Assembly: GCA_045578425.1 (NCBI GenBank) | Contig: JAZNKF010000040.1 | Location: forward strand, 1 to 7,232 | Reading direction: 5' to 3' | Origin: RGIG3009 sp045578425 | GTDB lineage: Bacteria > Bacillota > Clostridia > Oscillospirales > Acutalibacteraceae | DNA: 7,232 nt | Part shown: one piece after another, positions 1 to 5,205 of the stretch | How positions within the stretch are numbered: the first letter of the stretch is position 1 | Layout of the letters: the number at the start of each line of letters is the position of its first letter | Program-made: the position numbers and the translations under genes | Notes under the pieces: generated by a model | What the model saw: only the letters and a program-made list of their open reading frames with translations | The model's database searches: none | What the model was told of the DNA's origin: nothing

Positions 1-1
1 T

Positions 2-92
2 TGGCGGAGAAGGAGGGACTCGAACCCTCGCGCCGGTTACCCGACCTACGCCCTTAGCAGGGGCGCCTCGTCACCAACTTGAGTACTTCTCC
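2..92 (-). tRNA. tRNA-Ser (anticodon GCU)
   Basis: Read on the minus strand this is a class II tRNA of 91 nt including an encoded CCA (plus-strand tgg at 2-4). The acceptor stem pairs GGAGAAG (86-92) with CTTCTCC (6-12), with G as discriminator base. The T arm is GAGGG-TTCGAGT-CCCTC. The anticodon arm is CGCCC-CTGCTAA-GGGCG, which gives anticodon GCU (plus-strand agc at 56-58) for AGC/AGU serine codons. A long variable arm typical of tRNA-Ser lies between the anticodon and T arms. It is the downstream member of a two-gene serine tRNA unit. No separate promoter is visible in front of it, so it is probably processed from a transcript shared with the Ser(UGA) tRNA. The window edge hides what follows. 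Confidence 0.96.
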
Positions 93-99
93 ATATCGA

Positions 100-128
100 T
101 AAACCGCATGCGGTGAGCAAGCGGTTTA
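100..128 (-). repeat. 8-bp inverted repeat between the two serine tRNAs
   Basis: TAAACCGC (100-107) is the perfect complement of GCGGTTTA (121-128), giving an 8-bp stem with a 13-nt loop in the tRNA spacer. The smaller palindrome CCGCATGCGG (104-113) overlaps it. On the minus strand the stem is followed by TCGATAT and not by a U-tract, so it is not a good intrinsic terminator. It may be a processing or spacing structure in the dicistronic tRNA precursor. Confidence 0.4.
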
Positions 129-151
129 CGTATTCAGTTTAAAAGAAAGTG

Positions 152-238
152 TGGCGGAGAGGAAGGGATTCGAACCCTTGGCTCTTTCGAGTCACTGGTT
201 TTCAAGACCAGCTCCTTAAACCGCTCGGACACCTCTCC
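152..238 (-). tRNA. tRNA-Ser (anticodon UGA)
   Basis: An 87-nt class II tRNA on the minus strand including encoded CCA (plus-strand tgg at 152-154). The acceptor stem pairs GGAGAGG (232-238) with CCTCTCC (156-162). The anticodon arm is CTGGT-CTTGAAA-ACCAG, giving anticodon UGA (plus-strand tca at 202-204) for UCN serine codons. The variable arm is built from GACTC/GAGCC-like segments, and the T arm is AAGGG-TTCGAAT-CCCTT. It is the first gene behind the promoter at 255-283; the predicted start of transcription lies about 10 nt upstream of the mature 5' end. The Ser(GCU) tRNA follows after 59 nt. Confidence 0.97.
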
Positions 239-254
239 GTAGTCAACGATATGT

Positions 255-283
255 ATCATATCATTTCTCATGAGAAATGTCAA
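255..283 (-). promoter_or_regulatory. Sigma-A promoter for the serine tRNA pair
   Basis: On the minus strand a perfect -35 box TTGACA (278-283) is separated by exactly 17 bp from TATGAT (255-260). A TG at -15/-14 gives an extended -10. Transcription should start near 248, about 10 nt before the Ser(UGA) tRNA. Near-consensus elements fit a strong stable-RNA promoter. The spacer consists almost entirely of an 18-bp palindrome, described separately. Confidence 0.85.
262..279. repeat. 18-bp perfect palindrome inside the tRNA promoter
   Basis: CATTTCTCATGAGAAATG is a perfect palindrome with two 9-bp arms and no spacer. It fills the gap between the -35 and -10 boxes of the tRNA promoter and overlaps the first bases of the -35 box (278-279). 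A dyad there is where a dimeric repressor would block RNA polymerase. As RNA it could also form a hairpin at the end of the pot/HAD transcript, but no U-tract follows. An operator role is inference. Confidence 0.5.
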
Positions 284-310
284 CAAAAAAGTGGCAATTT
301 ACCCGTAAAA

Positions 311-982
311 TTATAAATAGCGCAACAAGTCCATCGGGGTTTGGAGTAATATTTCCGCGCCGGCAAGGCGCAGTTCCTCTTCTCCGCGGAAACCCCAAAC
401 CGCGCCTGCACAAATCATTCCCGCGTTGTGCGCTGTTTGCACATCCACGTCCGAATCGCCTACGTATACCGTGTTTTCGGGCGAGGTGTGCAAGTCATTT
501 AACGCTAAATTGGTCACCGCTGTGTCGGGTTTGTGCGGTCTGCCCTCCACATTGCCGCCATAAAGGCAACCGACAGAATACGCCGAAAACAACGTATCGA
601 CCACCTGTTTTGCTTGTTTTTCCGGCTTGTTGGTTACAATCCCCCACGGAATACGGCGTTTATCCAATTCGGAAAGAAGTGGCAAAACGCCCGTATACGG
701 GACGGTTTTGTTACAAAAATTCGCCCCATAAATTTCCAAAAAACGCTTGTATACCGCGGCTAACGTTTCTTTGTCAGTGTTTTGGGGCATAGCGCGTTCT
801 ATCAATTTATACCCACCGTTTCCCACAAAAAGCCGATACGCATCCAGGGTGTGTACCGGTGTACCGTCAGCAGAACCTGCGCCAAAATCACGCAACGTAG
901 CTTCCACGGCATCTGCCAAGTCCTCCAAGGTGTTCACTAGGGTACCGTCCAAATCGAACAACACGGCTTTTTTAGGTGTCAT
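311..982 (-). CDS. HAD-superfamily phosphatase, phosphoglycolate phosphatase-like
   Basis: A 223-residue haloacid dehalogenase-type hydrolase with all four motifs. Motif I is FDLDGT with nucleophile D10 and acid D12. A helical cap follows at about 15-85. Motif II is VTNKP with T118, motif III is HKPD with K151, and motif IV is GDSDVD with D176 and D180. Length and cap position fit subfamily IA enzymes such as Gph or pyrophosphatase PpaX, which remove phosphate from small metabolites in a Mg-dependent reaction; the substrate cannot be read from sequence. The ATG at 982 is chosen because it overlaps the potD stop as ATGA, has AGAGGGA upstream, and starts just before motif I. An in-frame extension to 1108 would run through potD. 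It is the last gene of the pot operon, and its link to polyamine uptake is unexplained. No strong terminator follows. Confidence 0.9.
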   Translation of the reverse strand: MTPKKAVLFDLDGTLVNTLEDLADAVEATLRDFGAGSADGTPVHTLDAYRLFVGNGGYKLIERAMPQNTDKETLAAVYKRFLEIYGANFCNKTVPYTGVLPLLSELDKRRIPWGIVTNKPEKQAKQVVDTLFSAYSVGCLYGGNVEGRPHKPDTAVTNLALNDLHTSPENTVYVGDSDVDVQTAHNAGMICAGAVWGFRGEEELRLAGAEILLQTPMDLLRYL

Positions 983-2148
983 GCTTTCTTCCCTCTTATT
1001 TTGCGAAACAGCCGCACAAGGTAAATTGCCAAAAAGATGATTGCCAATACTCCTACCAAAGCGGTAAAAACACCCCAGCGTGGGTCGGCACGTTTTAACT
1101 TCATCCACAAGGAATCCATGTAGGCATTGACGTTATTGGGCAAGGTTAAATACATTTCCGTTTTCGCAAGTAATTCTTCGTCAGGATAAAAGTTTTTGTT
1201 TTCCCCCACCTCGGGATCTAACAAAGCTTTTGCCCCATCATGCGGTGTGGAATAGCCAATATATTCCGCATTCAACAGTGCAATATCGGTACGGCATAAA
1301 AAGTTGATATATTCTTCTGCTTCACGCTTGTGCGGAGAATTCGCAGGAACGCACAAGGCATCCGCAAAAAGATTGGTACCATCCGGCGGTACAAAGAAGT
1401 CAATAGCGGGATTGCCTTCTTCTTCATCCATCATGATAATGCCGTCACCGGCATAGTACGGAGCAATCCACGCTTCTTCGTTAATCATTTTGTCATACAC
1501 TTGGTCCATGACGTATTGATGTAACACCGGTTTTTGCTTTCTGAGTTCTTCGTATGCCGCATCCCATTGGGACAAGTCGGTGGTATTCATGGAAAAACCG
1601 CATTTGAGCAACGCAATACCAAATGCGTCGCGTGGGTTATCAAACATAAAAATACGACCGCTGTACTTTTCGTCCCACAAAAGATCCCAGCCTTGCTGCA
1701 AATCTTCCTCGTCAACGTATTTGGTGTTGTAAAAAATCCCCACCGTGCCCCACGTGTACGGCACCGAATATTCATTGGTGGGGTCATACGAGGGATTACG
1801 CAACGAGTTACTGATATGCGAAAAATTGGGAATATTATCAAAATCCAATTTCGCAAGTTTGCCCTCGCGCAACATTTTTCCTACCATATAATCGGAAGGG
1901 ACAATCACGTCGTATACCGCCGCGCCGGAATCGAGCACCGCATACATACTCTCGTTATCGGTAAAGTTTTTGTAATTGACTTTAATACCTGTTTCTTCGG
2001 TAAACAAGTCGTTAACCGTGGGGTCAATATATTCGCCCCAGTTATACACGTTGAGCGTCACATTACGATTCGGCTCGGTTGCCGCCTGCACCGGCACTAT
2101 GCCAACAAAAAACAGACAACATAACAAGATTACACAAAGGCGTTTCAT
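979..2148 (-). CDS. potD: Spermidine/putrescine-type ABC transporter substrate-binding protein with C-terminal membrane anchor
   Basis: A 389-residue extracytoplasmic solute-binding protein of the PotD/PotF family that would deliver polyamines to the PotB/PotC permease. Residues 1-23 form a signal peptide (Lys-Arg, hydrophobic core, VQAA cleavage-like site). The mature part opens with LNVYNWGEYIDP (32-43), the family hallmark in which Trp and Tyr contact the ligand. VPYTWGTVGIFYN (129-141) and the FADALCVPAN segment (261-270) match conserved PotD regions; D263 aligns with a ligand-binding Asp, and F261 appears to replace a Trp of the E. coli protein. No lipobox is present. Residues 359-379 form a hydrophobic helix followed by the basic tail RLFRKIRGKKA, so the protein is probably anchored by its C-terminus. 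The start ATG overlaps the potC stop (ATGA), with an AAGGGGG ribosome site upstream. Confidence 0.93.
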   Translation of the reverse strand: MKRLCVILLCCLFFVGIVPVQAATEPNRNVTLNVYNWGEYIDPTVNDLFTEETGIKVNYKNFTDNESMYAVLDSGAAVYDVIVPSDYMVGKMLREGKLAKLDFDNIPNFSHISNSLRNPSYDPTNEYSVPYTWGTVGIFYNTKYVDEEDLQQGWDLLWDEKYSGRIFMFDNPRDAFGIALLKCGFSMNTTDLSQWDAAYEELRKQKPVLHQYVMDQVYDKMINEEAWIAPYYAGDGIIMMDEEEGNPAIDFFVPPDGTNLFADALCVPANSPHKREAEEYINFLCRTDIALLNAEYIGYSTPHDGAKALLDPEVGENKNFYPDEELLAKTEMYLTLPNNVNAYMDSLWMKLKRADPRWGVFTALVGVLAIIFLAIYLVRLFRKIRGKKA

Positions 2149-2954
2149 TTAGAAGCCCCCTTTTTCTTGTTCGGTTCGGAACGCATTTGTAACACGTTCA
2201 CCAAAATAAGCAGCACCAGCACCGTGCCGAACATCAACGTTGAAAGAGCGTTGATTTCGGGCGTGACGCGACGTTTGACCATGGCATAAATCGTCACGGA
2301 CAAGTTCTGCGCCGAGGCACCGGAGGTAAACAAACTGATGACAAAATCATCCAGTGACATGGTAAAGGCCATCAAAGCGCCTGTCAAAATACCGGGGAAA
2401 ATTTCCGGCACCATTACTTTCATAAATGCCGCGAAAGGATGGCAACCCAAATCCACCGCCGCTTCGTATAAGTGCGGATTGGCTTGACGCAGTTTGGGCA
2501 GTACCTGCAAAATCACATACGGAATACAAAACGTAATATGCGACAAAAGCAACGTAAAATACCCCGGTTGCAACCAACCCGTCGTTTGATAAATAAAAAC
2601 GAACAACAACATAAGGGCAATACCCGTCACAATTTCAGGGTTGACCATCGGAAAATTGTTGATGGCCAACAACACGCGGCGCATACGACGGTTCACACTG
2701 CGAATACCGATTGCCGCTGCCGTACCGATGATGGTAGAAACAATGGTAGCAATCACCGCCACCGAAATTGTTACCCACAGTGCCGACAGAATCTCGCTGT
2801 CTTGGAACAATTCTTGATACCAACGCAAGGAAAAACCATTCCATACCACGCGGCTTTTGGAATCGTTAAATGAAAAGATAATCAACACCACAATCGGCGC
2901 ATACAAGAAAGCAAAAATTAAACCATTATAAATACGAGAGAGAGTTTTCATCAA
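2145..2954 (-). CDS. potC: Spermidine/putrescine-type ABC transporter permease PotC
   Basis: A 269-residue inner permease subunit of the binding-protein-dependent type. About six hydrophobic segments are visible (roughly 11-29, 58-84, 106-122, 133-153, 187-207, 237-256). The cytoplasmic EAA loop that docks onto the ATPase is EAAVDLG at 164-170, followed by the conserved helix ending MVPEIFPGIL (181-190). LDDFVISLFTSG (201-212) is typical of PotC. With PotB it forms the transmembrane channel. The start is ambiguous by one codon. TTG at 2954 lies 7 nt from an AGGAGG site and makes a TTGA overlap with the potB stop, like the ATGA overlaps elsewhere in the operon. The next codon, ATG at 2951, is also possible and lies 10 nt from that site. 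potD overlaps its stop. Confidence 0.94.
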   Translation of the reverse strand: MMKTLSRIYNGLIFAFLYAPIVVLIIFSFNDSKSRVVWNGFSLRWYQELFQDSEILSALWVTISVAVIATIVSTIIGTAAAIGIRSVNRRMRRVLLAINNFPMVNPEIVTGIALMLLFVFIYQTTGWLQPGYFTLLLSHITFCIPYVILQVLPKLRQANPHLYEAAVDLGCHPFAAFMKVMVPEIFPGILTGALMAFTMSLDDFVISLFTSGASAQNLSVTIYAMVKRRVTPEINALSTLMFGTVLVLLILVNVLQMRSEPNKKKGASK

Positions 2955-3772
2955 AGTTCGTCCTCCTCTCCCTTATCCACCATACCGGTAATCGCCATGC
3001 ATATCAAAATCATGACCATTAACACCAGCGAAAGCGTGGCGCCAACGTTATAGTTCGCTCCTTGACCGATAAACATGGTTTCGATGGTATCACCAATCAT
3101 CAAGGTTTTACTGCCGCCAAGTAATTTGGTAATAACAAACGTGCTGACTGCCGGCACAAACACCATGGTAATACCACTGAGCATACCGGGGATTGAAAGC
3201 GGCAACACCACTTTTTTGAACACCTGCAACGTATTAGAACCCAAATCTTGTGCAGCTTCAATCACGCTGTTATCAATTTTTGCCATCACAGAATACAGCG
3301 GCAGTATCATAAAGGGTAAAAAGTTATATACCATACCCAACACCACCGCGCCCGAAGTGTTGATAAGTGCCAAAGAATGACCCTCGGGTAACAAACCAAT
3401 CAAACGCAAAAACTGATTGATAAAGCCATTGTTTTCGAGCAGCGACATCCACGCATAAGTGCGCAACAAAAAGTTCATCCACATGGGCAACATGATAATC
3501 ATCACCATCGTTTGTTGCATGCGCCCTTGTGAACGGGAAATTGTATAGGCAATCGGGAACGCCAAAATCAAACACAAAATCGTGGCAAGACCACCCAAGG
3601 CAATGGAAATGCCAAAAGTACCGGCATATTCCACAATGGAGTTCAAATTGGACAACGTAAACTGACCGTTACCGTCGGTAAACGCAAACCACAGCACAAT
3701 ACCCAGCGGCACAACGGTAAATAACGCCATCCAAACCGCAAACGGTGCGGCAGCCGATTTTGACTTCATCAT
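2951..3772 (-). CDS. potB: Spermidine/putrescine-type ABC transporter permease PotB
   Basis: A 273-residue permease subunit with about six membrane helices (roughly 11-31, 54-78, 87-107, 139-163, 196-216, 244-264). The EAA loop is EAAQDLGSNTLQVFKKVVLP (172-191), which contacts PotA. MLPMWMNFLLRTYAW (94-108) is characteristic of PotB-like proteins. It pairs with PotC to form the polyamine channel in the cytoplasmic membrane. The ATG at 3772 overlaps the potA stop as ATGA and has GGAGG 7 nt upstream. A second ATG directly follows the first, but the spacing favours the first. The gene ends in the acidic tail EEDEL, encoded by a GA-rich stretch that also supplies the potC ribosome binding site. 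Confidence 0.94.
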   Translation of the reverse strand: MMKSKSAAAPFAVWMALFTVVPLGIVLWFAFTDGNGQFTLSNLNSIVEYAGTFGISIALGGLATILCLILAFPIAYTISRSQGRMQQTMVMIIMLPMWMNFLLRTYAWMSLLENNGFINQFLRLIGLLPEGHSLALINTSGAVVLGMVYNFLPFMILPLYSVMAKIDNSVIEAAQDLGSNTLQVFKKVVLPLSIPGMLSGITMVFVPAVSTFVITKLLGGSKTLMIGDTIETMFIGQGANYNVGATLSLVLMVMILICMAITGMVDKGEEDEL

Positions 3773-4914
3773 GCCTCTGCCTCCGCGGCATCTTCGGTCA
3801 AATCAATTTCCGGATTAGCCATATCGTCAAATTCTTCGGAATACGAACTGTAATCACCAAACAAGTTAGAATATTCCGATTTTTTCATAATGTGAATGTC
3901 TTCGGGATTCAGCACAATACCAATCACCGAATCTACCGGATAATAATCGGTGGTCTGAATCATCCACTTAAAGCCCTTAAAGTCAACAATGGTTTCGAAG
4001 TGAACGCCCTTAAAGGTGACTGCCGTCACCGTGCCGGTCAAGTGACCTTGGTTAGCAGGAACAATATCAATATCTTCGGGACGAATAACCACGTCAACCG
4101 CTTCGTTTTGTTCAAAACCGGCATCTAAGCAGCGGAATTGACGACCGAAGAATTCCACAACGTAGTCCTCGTGCATAATACCGTCCAAAATGTTACTCTC
4201 GCCGATAAAGTCCGCCACAAACGCGTTTTTCGGCTCGTTATAAATATCTTGCGGGGTGCCGATTTGTTGAATTTTACCGTTATCCATAACCACCACGGTA
4301 TCCGACATCGAAAGGGCTTCTTCTTGGTCGTGCGTGACGTAAATAAAGGTGATACCAAGGCTTTTTTGAATGTTTTTGAGTTCAACTTGCATGTCTTTGC
4401 GCAATTTGAGGTCGAGTGCTGCGAGCGGCTCATCCAACAGCAAAACGCGCGGGTTATTGGCAAGTGCACGGGCGATTGCCACCCGTTGTTGTTGACCGCC
4501 CGAAAGCGTATCCACTTTGCGTTTGTTAAAACCAACCAAGTTAACCAATTTGAGCATACGCTCAGTCGTTTCGCGAATTTCTTCGGGCTTTTTATGTTGC
4601 AAACGCATGCCAAACGCCACGTTCTCCTCCACATTCAGATGCGGGAACAAGGCGTACCGTTGGAAAATGGTATTGACCTGGCGTTTGTAGGCAGGCAAGT
4701 CCGTAATGTCCTTACCATCAAATAAGACATTGCCGTTATCGGGTGTAACAAATCCGCCGATAATGCGCAACGTGGTGGTCTTTCCGCAACCGGAAGGCCC
4801 CAGTAACGTTACGAATTCCCCGTCGGAGATGTTGAGGTTAAGTTCGCTCAACACCTGTTCCCCATCGAATGAAACGGTAATGTCTTTGAGTTTAATAATT
4901 TCTTTAGTTTGCAT
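3769..4914 (-). CDS. potA: Spermidine/putrescine-type ABC transporter ATP-binding protein PotA
   Basis: A 381-residue ATPase that energises the PotBC permease. Motifs in order: Walker A GPSGCGKTT (39-47), Q-loop FQRYALFPH with Q85, signature LSGGQQQR (137-144), Walker B VLLLDEP (157-163), D-loop ALD (166-168), H-loop H195. A C-terminal TOBE/regulatory domain spans about 240-345, as in PotA/MalK-type ATPases. After the usual end near IHIMKK there is an acidic tail of about 35 residues (346-381) rich in Glu, Asp and Ser, of unknown role. The ATG at 4914 is preceded by AAAGGGGG at suitable distance. An in-frame extension to 4998 would add 28 unconserved residues across the structured leader and is rejected. 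First gene of the operon; promoter at 5159-5187. Confidence 0.95.
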   Translation of the reverse strand: MQTKEIIKLKDITVSFDGEQVLSELNLNISDGEFVTLLGPSGCGKTTTLRIIGGFVTPDNGNVLFDGKDITDLPAYKRQVNTIFQRYALFPHLNVEENVAFGMRLQHKKPEEIRETTERMLKLVNLVGFNKRKVDTLSGGQQQRVAIARALANNPRVLLLDEPLAALDLKLRKDMQVELKNIQKSLGITFIYVTHDQEEALSMSDTVVVMDNGKIQQIGTPQDIYNEPKNAFVADFIGESNILDGIMHEDYVVEFFGRQFRCLDAGFEQNEAVDVVIRPEDIDIVPANQGHLTGTVTAVTFKGVHFETIVDFKGFKWMIQTTDYYPVDSVIGIVLNPEDIHIMKKSEYSNLFGDYSSYSEEFDDMANPEIDLTEDAAEAEA

Positions 4915-5152
4915 GATGCATCCCCCTTTGCGGTGTATATACGGCAGGATACCGTATACAAAAGTTTCTTGTGGGCAGACAAAGTGCCCCCCGGACATGA
5001 AACCGCAGTACTTTGAGCCACGCCCTCCGCAAAGGGTTTTTCACAGCCATACCGTACGGTTGACTGCGGCGCCGCCTCATACTGCTTTTATTATATTGCC
5101 GGATGCGTGTTTACTGCTGAAAATACATCTAACATCTCCTTTGTAAACAACA
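4915..5152 (-). promoter_or_regulatory. Long structured potA leader; candidate cis-regulatory RNA
   Basis: About 238 nt separate the predicted transcription start (near 5152) from potA, with no convincing gene. Several complementary segments are visible on the minus strand. CCCTTTGCGG (5027-5036) is a perfect 10-nt complement of CCGCAAAGGG (4924-4933), which contains part of the potA Shine-Dalgarno. GCATCC (5101-5106) complements the adjoining GGATGC (4918-4923). CCGCAGT (5063-5069) complements ACTGCGG (5003-5009); this helix encloses the anti-SD segment, so it and the SD pairing would form a pseudoknot or exclude each other. TACGGTAT occurs twice, exactly 100 nt apart (5049-5056, 4949-4956). 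No U-tract follows any stem, so translational control is more likely than attenuation. It matches no riboswitch class I can recall. A 6S-like RNA is an alternative. Function is inference. Confidence 0.4.
4934..4960 (-). repeat. Hairpin directly upstream of the potA ribosome binding site
   Basis: On the minus strand TGTATACGG (4952-4960) pairs with CCGTATATACA (4934-4944), a 9-bp stem with a 2-nt bulge and a 7-nt loop. It ends one base before the segment CCGCAAAGGG. No U-tract follows, so it is not an intrinsic terminator. It could stack on, or compete with, the long-range pairing that hides the Shine-Dalgarno. Confidence 0.5.
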
Positions 5153-5158
5153 ATGTTC

Positions 5159-5187
5159 ACTATATCTTTTTTTACGAAAAAAGTCAA
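5159..5187 (-). promoter_or_regulatory. Sigma-A promoter for the potABCD-HAD operon
   Basis: On the minus strand TTGACT (5182-5187) and TATAGT (5159-5164) are separated by 17 bp. The spacer TTTTTCGTAAAAAAAGA is a T-tract facing an A-tract, itself a weak dyad. Transcription would start near 5152. The -35 box begins about 19 nt after the rarA stop codon. No GC-rich terminator lies between, so some read-through from rarA is possible. Confidence 0.7.
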
Positions 5188-5205
5188 TATATTTCACTGT
5201 TTTTC

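Noticed and set aside
284..310. Possible terminator after the HAD gene (TTTTTTG run at about 285-291, minus strand)
   Set aside because: Only a 4-bp AT-rich stem precedes the T-run, too weak to call.
311..1108. Longer HAD reading frame starting at 1108
   Set aside because: It would overlap potD by 130 bp and add 42 residues before the DLDGT motif, which normally lies within the first 15 residues.
979..2148. PotD as a lipoprotein
   Set aside because: Cysteines at 5, 10 and 11 lie inside the signal peptide without the small residue at -1 needed for a lipobox.
3769..4998. Longer potA reading frame starting at 4998
   Set aside because: The extra 28 residues resemble no PotA N-terminus, cross the structured leader, and lack a ribosome site, whereas ATG at 4914 has AAAGGGGG upstream.
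5090..5095. TATAAT on the minus strand within the potA leader
   Set aside because: A perfect -10 hexamer, but no -35-like hexamer lies 16-18 bp upstream, so a second promoter is not supported.
5040..5110. Resemblance of ACACGCATCCGGCAA to the cyclic-di-GMP-I riboswitch start
   Set aside because: Only a few bases agree. The conserved GNRA-capped helix and the GGGACGCAAAGC segment are missing.
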